Positions 26,435-35,120 of a stretch of 64,000 bases of DNA are shown piece by piece (the first letter of the stretch is position 1; every line of letters begins with the position of its first letter). The stretch is taken from NCBI GenBank assembly GCA_035516175.1, contig DATJAO010000063.1, positions 1 to 64,000 on the forward strand, in the 5' to 3' direction. The stretch is from DASPSR01 sp035516175 (GTDB lineage Bacteria > Nitrospirota > UBA9217). Made by a program: the position numbers and the translations under genes. The notes beneath the pieces were generated by a model. That model did no database searches. It was not told the DNA's origin and was given only the letters and a program-made list of their open reading frames with translations.

Positions 26435-26777
26435 TTTGTCAGATCATTTATTTTACACCAATCCCTTCCGGAAATCATTAGCAAAAACCATCCATCTCCC
26501 GTCAAATAGATCTGCGTTCTCAAGCCGAAATCTGCTCACTCACTAGGAAACGCCATCCCCTTAGAATACCCTTCTTTTGTGCTTTAATTTGAAGCCATTT
26601 TTTATTATACTCTTGTTATGAGAAGCACACCGTCTTCCCGTGCGCAGCAGCATATAAGCTTTGCAGCCGCATTGATCCTTACCGCACAAGCGGAGGGTTT
26701 TATAAAAACGAGTTTGGTGAAATGCCTCTTATTGACCCATGAGCGGTTACAGGAGAATAGGGAAATTGGGGGTACGA
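26435..26777. other. Intergenic stretch without a recognised gene
   Basis: A 343-base divergent region between the minus-strand kinase and the plus-strand PilZ gene. It includes a TATACT at about 26608, a possible -10 element toward the PilZ gene. The short frame at 26618-26803 is not convincing. Confidence 0.5.
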
Positions 26778-27119
26778 ATGACGCTGGAGAAGCGGCGGCA
26801 TAAGAGATTCATGCTGGATTTAATAGAAATCAGCGGCAGGCTGGGTTTAACCGATAAAGTGGAGATCAATGACATGAGTTTCGGCGGAGTTTCCCTGAAA
26901 GCTGACAGGAGACTTAATATCGGTAAGGAATATTTGTTTACGCTCGGAGACAAGGGGAATCGTCTCGTCGTGAAAGGCACTGTAGTCCGTTGCAACTTAA
27001 GCGGAATCGAAGAAAGATACAGCGGGGAAAGGGCCTTAATATACACAGCCGGTATGAGATTTGAAGAGGGCTCAGCAGATAAGATTGCAGATTTTATACG
27101 CAATTCAATTTTAGCATAA
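26778..27119 (+). CDS. Single-domain PilZ protein (c-di-GMP binding)
   Basis: The 113-residue PilZ domain begins EKRRHKRFMLDL, with the R-x3-R signature in RRHKR, and has the second ligand motif D-x-S-x2-G in DMSFGG. Both are needed to bind cyclic di-GMP and both are intact. The remaining barrel strands and C-terminal helix are complete. I choose the ATG at 26778, six bases after GGGGG, over the ATG at 26739. No flagellar, pilus or exopolysaccharide genes are nearby, so the output is unknown. Confidence 0.87.
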   Translation: MTLEKRRHKRFMLDLIEISGRLGLTDKVEINDMSFGGVSLKADRRLNIGKEYLFTLGDKGNRLVVKGTVVRCNLSGIEERYSGERALIYTAGMRFEEGSADKIADFIRNSILA

Positions 27120-27463
27120 CAAAAAAGAGGAAGTGCCAGTGATAGTTGTTCGGGGCTTAAAAAAATTCTCAAAGAGTACAGGGTTAGGTCTCTTATCGTG
27201 GTATCGCGTCTTTATACGGCTATGCGGGATTGCAATATAGCTATGATCCGCACTTGCCCTCTCCCTTAACATTCATAAAATCGAGATCCATCCTCTCCCG
27301 CGCGAGAAGCATCCTTTCTCTCTACCCCTCATGGGTGTATACATCGTCCTAGCAACCGAGTATAATGCAGTTGTCACCCAGGCAGCCGCCGGATTTGACA
27401 AAGTCTCTGCATAAGCGGTTGCCAAAAGTTCATGAAAAATATCTTTTCAAAAGGGGCAACAAA
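27120..27463. other. Intergenic stretch without a recognised gene
   Basis: A 344-base gap after the PilZ gene. The Lys-rich frame that follows remains open upstream to 27365, but the good start with AAGGGG is at 27464. Nothing else is recognised. Confidence 0.5.
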
Positions 27464-27616
27464 ATGGTGAAACCGAATTTCAATTTTCAAAAGCGTCAGA
27501 AAGAAATAGCAAGGAAAAAAAAGAACGAGGAAAAAAGATTACGCAAACTGGATAAAAACGCCGTACAGACAGCGGAGAAGCCGGTTCAGTCTCCGAACGA
27601 AAGAGAGATTAAGTAA
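27464..27616 (+). CDS. Small Lys-rich protein (KPNFNFQKRQKE family)
   Basis: A 50-residue, highly basic protein starts MVKPNFNFQKRQKEIARKKK and continues as a charged helix. Short proteins with this N-terminal motif recur in Geobacter- and Nitrospira-like genomes, often near cold-shock genes; their role is unknown, and nucleic-acid or ribosome binding is a guess from charge. AAGGGG lies nine bases before the ATG. A second Lys-rich peptide follows at 27703. The ORF continues to read as Lys-rich codons in another frame after its stop, so a C-terminal frameshift cannot be excluded. Confidence 0.65.
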   Translation: MVKPNFNFQKRQKEIARKKKNEEKRLRKLDKNAVQTAEKPVQSPNEREIK

Positions 27617-27702
27617 GTACACAGGTTGATGTAAAGAAAGTAAAGACCAGAAAGAAGCAACCATCGGACAGGGAGACAGATAAACGAAAGGGGTGATAGC
27701 AC

Positions 27703-27765
27703 ATGGCAGCTTCACGACAGGGTGCAAAGAAGGAAGTTAAAAAACCGAAGAGCAAGAAGAAGTAA
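27703..27765 (+). CDS. Very small Lys-rich peptide (20 residues)
   Basis: ATG at 27703 follows a good AAAGGGGTGAT ribosome site and encodes MAASRQGAKKEVKKPKSKKK, nine of 20 residues lysine. It is too short for normal ORF calling. Evidence is the ribosome site and the similar composition of the gene just upstream. It could be a free basic peptide or a remnant. Confidence 0.4.
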   Translation: MAASRQGAKKEVKKPKSKKK

Positions 27766-27968
27766 TCTGGGCAACGGAGGAGAGGCAATAAAGGATGCAA
27801 TTCGCTCTTTTTTTGTAGGAATGCAGCCAGAGGAGATATTTTTTGTCTTGTAAGCATTGAAGATTTGATTACATAAAAAAGGCTGCACGTCTCCCACGTC
27901 CGATTTATTCCACGGTTACGGGCATAAGCCACGACTTTGCCGTAAGATAACGTACATTCTCACAGGCT

Positions 27969-28286
27969 TTACTTGAGAAAGTGGAGGACGAGTGCGACGA
28001 GCGAGAACACGCAGGCAAACAGGGCGAGGTAAAAGACGAGTTTCATGGACGTGTAAATTCCCTCGAGCGCGGGCTTCAGGACCTGCATTTCGGTGATGAA
28101 CTGTTCGTTCAGGTTCGACTGCAGGTCCATGTTCTTTTCCAGCCGCTCCACACGTGAAGGAAGGTCCTCAATTGGCACATCTCCTTTTTTCCTCCATTTC
28201 CTGACGATCTGAGTGGAATCGATGATGAGCGGGCTCAGCTTAAGGATGAGTCGGGCTAATATCTTTGCTGTCGTTACGATCGTCAT
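27969..28286 (-). CDS. Small coiled-coil protein with C-terminal membrane anchor
   Basis: The 105-residue protein has a hydrophobic N-terminal stretch (about 5-25), a charged coiled-coil middle (EDLPSRVERLEKNMDLQSNLNEQFITEMQVLKPAL, about 39-75) and a C-terminal membrane helix (82-103). AGGAGG lies six bases before the ATG. No family is recognised. It stands alone, and the 1.1 kb beyond its start hold no clear gene. Confidence 0.6.
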   Translation of the reverse strand: MTIVTTAKILARLILKLSPLIIDSTQIVRKWRKKGDVPIEDLPSRVERLEKNMDLQSNLNEQFITEMQVLKPALEGIYTSMKLVFYLALFACVFSLVALVLHFLK

Positions 28287-29382
28287 ATTCAGCCTCCTGT
28301 AGAGCTATTGTCCAAAAAACGGCAGTACATCCAGATCACTACGTGGATAAAGGGAGTTCAGGGTACGTTGTCCACCGCCGTACATTCAGTTTGGAGTATT
28401 AGACGGGTTGGAAACAAAAAATATTCGTAGAAACAACGTTCCTGGGGGAACCTCGGGTATTGAGAGTTTCTGCACCCCATCGAGGTCTCGCTCTTCGTAT
28501 CGTTCAGCTGGCCAGCGCCCTAAACCGGGCGTCAATCTCATTTTCCGACGGGCGCGCTATCTATCGTGGCGGTCGGCGAGGAGAGAATAACAAGGTTCAA
28601 GTCGCTTTTGACGAGACTGAAGATGCCGAGCGGTCCGTCAGTCACACCGCTGCTGAGAGTCTGGAACATGTTCCGCAGGCGCGCGGCAGTCGTCTGGGCC
28701 AGCACGGCCATGCCGCTCGACGATAGGGCCTCCAGTTCCTTTTAGTTGATCCAGCCGGCCAATCTGGTCGCGCTACACCCCGCTCTGCATCTGGAAGGAC
28801 ATGGCTTTCATGCTCAATGCCCTTGTGCGAGAGCCTGGGGTTGACCATCTCGCGCGCCAGAACCTTCGACACTCAGAGAATTTAACGCCGTCGATGCTCT
28901 TAAAAATATACGAGATAATATAGCTCGGCGAACCCTGCTGTCAATCAGACCTTGGTATGATGTTGAAGAATGCTGGTAGAACATGAACCGGCTGGGGAAT
29001 TGAGTTGTTGACCGTTTTTCGACACGTTACGTTGGTTTGGGAAATGCTCTCATACCCGCATTTTTTGTACTAGCTGGAATGAGGTCCTCGCGACGCACTG
29101 AAGCCTATTGGAAGCTTTCATATCACTATCAGATCTCTCCCCCTCATATATATTATTGCCCTCCCTCGGTATCTCAACTCCATACTAACTTCCTGTCGTC
29201 AGATGTTATCACGCTGTTGCACGATTCCGTTCCTGTCTTTGCGAAGCGATCCTATAGCGATGGACCCGTCTTCAAATTGTTGTTAAAAATCGGTTATACT
29301 TATGGATAGGGGAAGCCTGAGAATCAACGGCCTGTTATGATCGACCCGATAGTGAGTTGAAATCATTATGAGGAGAAGTGTC
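28287..29382. other. 1.1 kb region without a convincing gene
   Basis: The GC-rich part (28450-28880) contains several overlapping open frames on both strands (28460-28726 plus, 28642-28872 minus). None has a ribosome site or recognised domain. On the minus strand, coding-like fragments appear in two frames (a segment ending SSSGMAVLAQTTAARLRN around 28650-28740), suggesting a decayed gene I cannot identify. The AT-rich part (28900-29380) has nothing recognisable apart from a TATACT at about 29294, a possible -10 box for the reductase gene. Confidence 0.5.
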
Positions 29383-30333
29383 ATGGCGAATGAGGAAACC
29401 TATGAGGTGATCATTGTGGGAGGGGGGCCTGCAGGGCTCGCCGCAGGGCTCTATTGCAATAGAGCTGCGCTGAAAACGATCCTCCTCGAAAAAGGATTGC
29501 TCGGTGGCCAGATCGCCATATCAAAAGAGGTTGAGAACTACCCGGGAGTGGAAGGCATAACCGGATTCGATCTTGCAGAGAAACTTGTCCATCATGCCCA
29601 GTCCTTCGGCTTGCGCATTATCCAGCAAGAAATAGCGGCGGTCAACGCCGGCCCTGATCTTCACTCTGTCCAGCTTTCCAATGGCGATATTCTCCACACC
29701 ATTGCTCTGATTCTAGCATTGGGTGGAACCGCGCGAAAGCTCGGTATCGCCGGTGAAGCGGAATACCTCGGAAGCGGTGTTTCCTATTGTGCCACTTGCG
29801 ACGGGTTTTTCTTCAGAGATAAGACCGTCGTTGTCATCGGAGGTGGCGATACTGCCGTCGAGGAGGCACTGTATCTGTCAAGGCTGGCAAGGAAAGTATT
29901 CCTCGTTCACAGGAAAAATACGCTTCGGGCGAGCCAGATACTCCAAGGTCGTCTTTTGACAAAGCCCGAAATCGAGATCATCTGGAACACGATCATTACT
30001 GAAATCAAAGGAAACGGGAGGACGGTTGAAGCTGTCTCGCTCGAAAATATCGTGACCGGAGCAAAGAGGGAATTAGCGACTGACGGGGTCTTCATTTTTA
30101 TCGGCTATTCTCCCAACAATCTGTTAATACCCCCCGGGGTCCGCATAAACGAGCTGGGTTTTGTTATAACAAATGATAAGTGTGAAACGAGCGTTCCGGG
30201 CATCTTCGCTGCCGGAGACTTACGCCAGAAGTTTGCGAACCAGATCGTGGTTGCGGCCGCTGATGGTTGCATAGCCGCACTGGCCGCAGCGCATTATGTG
30301 GAAGTGCGGAAAATCGAGGCCCATTCGTCCTGA
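29383..30333 (+). CDS. Thioredoxin reductase-like FAD flavoenzyme
   Basis: The 316-residue pyridine nucleotide-disulfide oxidoreductase has the FAD-binding GGGPAGLAAGLY motif, the redox-active YCATCDG disulfide (Cys136/Cys139, aligning with Cys135/138 of E. coli TrxB), an NADPH-binding VVIGGGDTAVEEALYL motif and the C-terminal FAAGDLRQK FAD motif. It should reduce thioredoxin or a related dithiol protein. I choose the ATG at 29383, seven bases after AGGAG, over the one at 29368. No thioredoxin gene is adjacent. Confidence 0.92.
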   Translation: MANEETYEVIIVGGGPAGLAAGLYCNRAALKTILLEKGLLGGQIAISKEVENYPGVEGITGFDLAEKLVHHAQSFGLRIIQQEIAAVNAGPDLHSVQLSNGDILHTIALILALGGTARKLGIAGEAEYLGSGVSYCATCDGFFFRDKTVVVIGGGDTAVEEALYLSRLARKVFLVHRKNTLRASQILQGRLLTKPEIEIIWNTIITEIKGNGRTVEAVSLENIVTGAKRELATDGVFIFIGYSPNNLLIPPGVRINELGFVITNDKCETSVPGIFAAGDLRQKFANQIVVAAADGCIAALAAAHYVEVRKIEAHSS

Positions 30334-30526
30334 TTATGCTTGATCGATTCGTATAATATCGGGAGAGGGCGGTTCATATTATTTCTTTAGCGGTTATACA
30401 GTGTCGAAATCTGTACAGCAACTCTACGCATGAGTATCGCCCTCCGTTTGCACTTCTAAAGTATTCGAACTGGCGAGCCGTAGTACGGTCGTTTATTTGA
30501 AATGGAGACATTGAATTGTAGGCATC

Positions 30527-30556
30527 TTGATACGGGGATGCTTTTAGTGATATAAT
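30527..30556 (+). promoter_or_regulatory. Sigma-70-type promoter candidate
   Basis: TTGATA (30527-30532) and TATAAT (30551-30556) are separated by 18 bases, just upstream of the ribosome site GAGGAG (about 30572) and the start at 30585. Confidence 0.6.
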
Positions 30557-30584
30557 ATAATTATGGAAAAGTGAGGAGTATGAA

Positions 30585-31853
30585 ATGAAAAAGTTGCTGT
30601 TAATAATATTGACAGCCGGCTTACTCCTTTATCCTTTCGCGACCTTTGCAGCAGACTACGGGTCGCAGCCATCGCAAACCCAACAAGCCCCTCCTGTAGC
30701 CCAGGCATTGGTACGTGAAGGTTATTTCGCAGTCAAGCTGGCAGCCATGCTCAATCTAGGTTCACCAACGAACGAAGCAGAGGCAGAGGATATGCTCGCA
30801 AAAGCAGGAGTTGCTCCGCTGAACGGATGGATTTCGGATTATCCAATGACTCCCGAGATCGTTGGACAGCTCAAGGACTCCATAGCCAGTGCAGCGTCGG
30901 AAGGTAAATTGTCGATGAACAGTGAAGAAGCGACGAAGGGGCTTTATTCGCTGGCATCCCAGATGACGTTGCCGACTCCGGCAGGCGAGGGAGCCACAGC
31001 GCCGGAAGGTAATAATGCCCCTGTAGGGCAATCCGACTCGCAGACGATCACCAACTACTATTACGATCAGGGTCCTCCGATCATAACCTACTATCCGCCT
31101 CCTGTCTATTATGGATACCTTTATGACTGGGTGCCCTATCCTGTCTTTTGGTTCGGTTTTTGGTTCCCGGGATACTACGTCTGCAACAGTTTCACCAAAG
31201 TGGTGTGGGTCAATTCCAGACCATTCATCGTGAGCAACAACGTTATCGACCATCATGGCAGAAGAGTCGCCGTAGTCGACCCGGTCGTCAGAACAAACAC
31301 GGGTGGCGTTAGACCTATTACGACGCTCAGGACCGAAGACGGCAGAACTTTCAGGAATCTTACGGACCTAAGGAACGGGGCCAGCCTCACCGGGCCTAAT
31401 ACCGGGAGGCCAGGAGCTTATTCAAATAGCGCGCTCAGGACCCAAGGGTTCAGGTCTCCTGAGGCGTGGAAGAACGCCGAGGCTATCTACTCCAGAAGCG
31501 TTGAACGCACACGGTCCGCCGTTGTCCGTGATGGCGGCATGGCGGCCCGGGGTGTAGAGGGCAGGACCTTTGAACCAATCACACCTGAGAGGACATTCAA
31601 CGGGCCGGTTCGGGGAGGTGGCGAGAGGCGGCTGTTCGCACCTGAGTCGTCCGGCAGGCCGTTCAGATACTCTATGATGAGGGGAAGCAATGGCTCCGTC
31701 AGGCGCTTCACAGCGCCAGGCGGACCTTCGATGGGAAGTGCAAGACAGCTTGTCGCGCGGGGCGCCCCTTCAAGGTCGTTCAGCGGCTCCATGGTCAGAG
31801 GTGGCAATTATTCCATGAGGTCGTTCTCCGGCAATGGCTGGCGAGGCAGGTAG
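30585..31853 (+). CDS. Exported protein with Tyr/Pro-rich core and Gly/Arg/Ser-rich tail
   Basis: The 422-residue protein starts with a Sec signal peptide (cleavage after FAA, about residue 22). A helical part (35-125) and a Tyr/Trp/Pro-rich segment follow (155-205; YYPPPVYYGYLYDWVPYPVFWFGFWFPGYYVC). The C-terminus (about 240-422) is rich in Arg, Gly, Ser and Thr and looks disordered. The family is unknown to me; similar exported proteins with a YYPP.../GFWFPGYY core occur in Geobacter-like genomes. It is probably periplasmic or surface-exposed. It has its own promoter candidate and is monocistronic. Confidence 0.65.
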   Translation: MKKLLLIILTAGLLLYPFATFAADYGSQPSQTQQAPPVAQALVREGYFAVKLAAMLNLGSPTNEAEAEDMLAKAGVAPLNGWISDYPMTPEIVGQLKDSIASAASEGKLSMNSEEATKGLYSLASQMTLPTPAGEGATAPEGNNAPVGQSDSQTITNYYYDQGPPIITYYPPPVYYGYLYDWVPYPVFWFGFWFPGYYVCNSFTKVVWVNSRPFIVSNNVIDHHGRRVAVVDPVVRTNTGGVRPITTLRTEDGRTFRNLTDLRNGASLTGPNTGRPGAYSNSALRTQGFRSPEAWKNAEAIYSRSVERTRSAVVRDGGMAARGVEGRTFEPITPERTFNGPVRGGGERRLFAPESSGRPFRYSMMRGSNGSVRRFTAPGGPSMGSARQLVARGAPSRSFSGSMVRGGNYSMRSFSGNGWRGR

Positions 31854-32275
31854 CAGCAAGTGCGGGTAGGTGCTGAAACTTCGGACGGTTGGCAAAATAA
31901 TAAAGTCCCTCAGAACTGGTAAGCAGAGGAGGAGCGTAAAAAGGAGAGTTGAGAGAGAATTTTAATACCTTACTCCCTCATCCCGAATTCGCTCCTCTTG
32001 TTTTTTTCGCCTTCAGGATGATACCTGCTTCGTGATGCTCCAACGTTCCTACAGCGTTTACAAGAAAATCATTTGTTAATAGTTAAGATACTCGACTGTA
32101 ATTCAACATGTTTCGCATCTCGCGTGTGTGGCGCCTTTGCGGTAAATTCCCTTTTTTCATTCTGTGCTCCGCGCATCCTTTTACGCAAGTCTGTCGTGCT
32201 TGACTTCAGCGATGACCTTTGATATGTTCAATCTTGAGATTGAGTCTGCTGCATCGCATCACCGAGGAGAGCTGC
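31854..32275. other. Intergenic stretch without a recognised gene
   Basis: A 422-base gap. The nitroreductase frame is open from 32219, but its ribosome site GAGGAGAG supports the start at 32276. A T-rich run follows a weak GAGGAGCG/CGCTCCTC pairing (about 31928 with 31992), perhaps a poor terminator for the exported protein. Confidence 0.45.
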
Positions 32276-32902
32276 ATGCTGCTGCCCGATGATTCCGTTT
32301 TTACCCGCAATGATACTCTAGGGACGATTAAGGCCCGCCGCAGCGTCAGGACCTTCACGAAGGACGATGTGTCCGAAGAGGAGATCATGGTACTTCTGCA
32401 TGCGGCAAACCAGGCGCCGTCGGCCCACAACCAGCAGGCGTGGCGGTTTGTCATCCTCCGGGGAAATAAGAAGCAGGAGCTGGCGCAGCTTGTGACGACG
32501 CAGTCCGCAGTCTTTCCCAAGCCGGCCGCAGCACTCCTCCGCATGGGAGCGAAGAGCATCATCTCAGCACCAGTGGTAATCGCCGTGTTGAACACGGGCG
32601 ACCTCATCAAGCACGGGACCGATCTTTTCAAGGTCGAAAAAGAGATGGCCCATGATTTTTTTCGGACGATGGAGATTCAGAGCTCAGCTGCGGCTGTCGA
32701 GAACATCCTTCTTGCAGCAACGTCCCTCGGACTGGGAACGGTCTGGCTCGGGATTCTCTATCTCATCAAAGGAGATGTGCTCCGGTTCCTCGGCGAGCCT
32801 GAGGGCGAGTTTATGGCCGTTGTTCCCGTTGGCCGCCCCGCCAAGGTCGGCAGTGGACCGCAGAAACAGCCGGTAGAGATGAAGGCGCGGTGGTCGTCCT
32901 AA
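32276..32902 (+). CDS. Nitroreductase family flavoprotein
   Basis: The 208-residue FMN-dependent nitroreductase-fold protein carries the FMN phosphate-binding RRSVRTFTKDDV motif, the APSAHNQQAWRFV segment, and the GLGTVWLGI/VPVGRPA C-terminal half that completes the dimer active site. Members reduce nitro compounds, flavins or enones with NAD(P)H; substrate unknown. Start ATG at 32276 after GAGGAGAG. Monocistronic. Confidence 0.9.
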   Translation: MLLPDDSVFTRNDTLGTIKARRSVRTFTKDDVSEEEIMVLLHAANQAPSAHNQQAWRFVILRGNKKQELAQLVTTQSAVFPKPAAALLRMGAKSIISAPVVIAVLNTGDLIKHGTDLFKVEKEMAHDFFRTMEIQSSAAAVENILLAATSLGLGTVWLGILYLIKGDVLRFLGEPEGEFMAVVPVGRPAKVGSGPQKQPVEMKARWSS

Positions 32903-32946
32903 AACATCTCTAGACAGTTCTCCGCTCCCTGATCCCTCTTCTGCGT

Positions 32947-32976
32947 GCCCGGGTGCGTCTTCTCATTAACCCGGGC
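32947..32976. other. GC-rich hairpin between nitroreductase and AttH-like gene
   Basis: A perfect 8-bp inverted repeat (GCCCGGGT with ACCCGGGC) encloses a 14-base loop. It has no T-run. It could be a weak or factor-aided terminator for the nitroreductase gene. Confidence 0.4.
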
Positions 32977-33070
32977 ATATCTCTCCCATCTCACCCAACA
33001 GAGACAACCTTCTCGATAAGGCTCATACTCGTCTGTTATACTATAATATAGATCTTAACCTGGACCGGCT

Positions 33071-34123
33071 ATGAAGAAATCATTGTTCCTGTATATTGGC
33101 CTCTCGCTCCTGCTCTCTCTTCCGGCCTTCGGTCAGGCGTGGCGCGATGTTGCCCCCGGGATTACTGTGGCATTGCCAAGGGACCTCTACTACCGGAAAG
33201 ACTACAGGATACAGTGGTGGTATTTCACCGGCCATCTGTACGATGCGGCTGGGCGAGAGTTCGGCTATGAGCTCACGTTTTTTGGCGCAGGCGTTCAAAA
33301 AAGGATGTACAAGTCGAAATTCGGCGTAAACACCATATTTCTCTCGCACTTTGCGGTTTCCGATTTACTGGGGAACAGATATTATCATTTCAGTAACGCC
33401 GATGCCGGCGCATTCGGTTTCGCGGGCGCAGACAATATGCTGCTGCACGTATGGGTCGATAAGGATCAGTTGGAAGGGACCATGAAAAAGATGCATATCA
33501 AGGCTTCAGCAGACAATGCTGACCTCGAGCTGTCCCTCTTACCGGGCAAGCCTTTTATCTTGAATGGCGACAGGGGATATTCGCGCAAATCCGATGAATC
33601 GCCCCTGATCGCATCTCTGTACTTTTCCTGCACCAATCTGAGCGCAGAAGGGACCTTGAAGCTGGGTAATACCGTCTTTCAGGTGAAAGGGAAAAGTTGG
33701 TTCGACCGGGAGATTTCATCCCGGGGGCTGGGGAAGAACGAGGTCGGATGGGACTGGTTCGCACTTCAGCTCGATGATGAACGGGAAATCATGCTCTACA
33801 CCATAAGAAACAGAGATGGGTCCATCAACCAGTACTCTTCGGGGACTCTCGTATACCGAGACGGAAAATACCGGCATCTTGATAGAAGTGATTTTTCGAT
33901 CACCGTCCTGAGTCATTATATTTCAGCGCAGAGCGGCACGCGATACCCGTCAAAATGGGAGATAACCGTCCCCTCGGAAAACCTGAGTCTCCTTGTAACC
34001 CCCTTGGTACAGGACCAGGAATTCACAGCGGCAGACGAGATGGGGACCTCTTACTGGGAAGGGTCGTGCAGGGTCGAGGGCATTGCCCAAGGAAGGGCAT
34101 ACGTCGAAATGACAGGGTATTAG
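33071..34123 (+). CDS. AttH/CrtC-like lipocalin-domain exported protein
   Basis: The 350-residue protein has a Sec signal peptide (about 1-22) and the duplicated lipocalin-like fold of the AttH/carotenoid 1,2-hydratase family (PF07143/PF17186). Motifs include RIQWWYFTGHLYD, YELTFF, GKSWFDREISSRG, GWDWFALQLDD and the end YWEGSCRVEG...AYVEMTGY. Such proteins sit with an ABC ATPase and an FtsX-type permease (AttEFGH of Agrobacterium), as here: ATPase at 34289 and permease at 35121. The protein is probably the periplasmic partner that binds a lipid or lipoprotein handled by the transporter. A TATACT/TATAAT pair near 33037-33047 is a possible -10 region. Confidence 0.85.
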   Translation: MKKSLFLYIGLSLLLSLPAFGQAWRDVAPGITVALPRDLYYRKDYRIQWWYFTGHLYDAAGREFGYELTFFGAGVQKRMYKSKFGVNTIFLSHFAVSDLLGNRYYHFSNADAGAFGFAGADNMLLHVWVDKDQLEGTMKKMHIKASADNADLELSLLPGKPFILNGDRGYSRKSDESPLIASLYFSCTNLSAEGTLKLGNTVFQVKGKSWFDREISSRGLGKNEVGWDWFALQLDDEREIMLYTIRNRDGSINQYSSGTLVYRDGKYRHLDRSDFSITVLSHYISAQSGTRYPSKWEITVPSENLSLLVTPLVQDQEFTAADEMGTSYWEGSCRVEGIAQGRAYVEMTGY

Positions 34124-34167
34124 TATCTAAAAAAGTCAATTCTTGCAGGAATGAATAAACTTTTTTA

Positions 34168-34258
34168 CGGCGAAGACGCTATGAACGCGAAGAAAATTTA
34201 TGCTTTTATGTCTTAAGACAAAATACCTTTTCGATCTTCGCGCCTCGGCGGTTCGATG
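34168..34258. repeat. Imperfect intergenic palindrome
   Basis: CGCGAAGA (34186-34193) pairs with TCTTCGCG (34235-34242), and the centre holds a perfect 12-base palindrome TGTCTTAAGACA (34209-34220). Stretches with similar CGAAGA/TCTTCG arms lie at 47750-47850. This resembles short dispersed intergenic palindromes (REP/MITE-like). Confidence 0.45.
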
Positions 34259-34288
34259 ATCTTTCCTGCTTTGTCCGGGTGAGGGTTT

Positions 34289-34936
34289 GTGATACAGCTC
34301 TTCAACGTTGAAAAATATTACGGCACCAGGGCCGTATTCCGCGGGATCAATCTTGTCGTGGGCAGCGGGGAGTTCGTTGCGGTCATGGGCAGTTCAGGGT
34401 CAGGAAAGTCCACGCTACTGAACCTCATTGGCGGCATGGATGTTCCCGACAAAGGCATGATCACCATCGATCGGGAAGTCATATCATCCTACACCGAGGA
34501 GCAACTCACGGCGTACCGGCGGCAAAAGGTCGGCTTCGTCTTTCAGTTCTTCAACCTCCTGCCGAACATAACAGTCTATGAGAATATCGAGATACCGCTG
34601 CTCCTGAACGGGGAAGAGGGATACGAAGAAAAAATATCTGCGTATATAAGACTCGTCGGTCTCGAAGGAAGAGAGAACGACTACCCCTCTTCTCTTTCGG
34701 GCGGCGAGCAGCAGCGGGTCGCCATCGTGAGGGCCCTTATTCACGAACCCGGTATCATTCTTGCCGACGAACCCACCGGGAACCTGGACAGCCGTACCGG
34801 CGCGTCCATTGTCGAACTGATCAGAGATGCAGCCGGAAGAGACGGAAAGACGGTCGTGCTGGTCACCCATAATGAGGCTGTAGCGGAATATGCAGGCAGA
34901 ATAATCAGGATACAGGACGGGACGCTGCTGCCGTGA
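34289..34936 (+). CDS. ABC transporter ATP-binding protein (LolD/MacB-like, AttE type)
   Basis: The 215-residue nucleotide-binding subunit has Walker A GSSGSGKST, Q-loop in FVFQFFNLLP, signature LSGGEQQRVAIVRAL, Walker B ILADEPTGNLD and the H-loop VLVTHN. It is closest to the LolD/MacB/FtsE group that works with FtsX-type permeases. The permease at 35121 and the lipocalin-like protein at 33071 complete the set. These mechanotransmission-type transporters move or extract lipoproteins and lipids from the outer leaflet of the inner membrane. Start is GTG at 34289. Confidence 0.93.
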   Translation: MIQLFNVEKYYGTRAVFRGINLVVGSGEFVAVMGSSGSGKSTLLNLIGGMDVPDKGMITIDREVISSYTEEQLTAYRRQKVGFVFQFFNLLPNITVYENIEIPLLLNGEEGYEEKISAYIRLVGLEGRENDYPSSLSGGEQQRVAIVRALIHEPGIILADEPTGNLDSRTGASIVELIRDAAGRDGKTVVLVTHNEAVAEYAGRIIRIQDGTLLP

Positions 34937-35000
34937 AATACGCGAAACTCCTGATACGGACAAGCCGAAGGATTTAACCGAAAGCAGGAGCTCCTCAGCG

Positions 35001-35080
35001 ACACGAATTGCATGAATTGTACGAAGAGCACAAATGAAACTCGGGACTTATTCGCGTAATTCGTTTCATGCGTGACAGTC
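35001..35080. repeat. Imperfect palindromic intergenic repeat
   Basis: The left arm (ACACGAATTGCATGAATTG, 35001-35019) and the right arm (ATTCGCGTAATTCGTTTCATG, about 35050-35070) are rough reverse complements rich in ACGAATT/AATTCGT. It is similar in style to short dispersed repeats; it sits in the 184-base gap between ATPase and permease. Confidence 0.35.
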
Positions 35081-35120
35081 ATGGCAAAGTTGTTGATTTT
35101 GTTTCTTCCCATTCTAAAAA

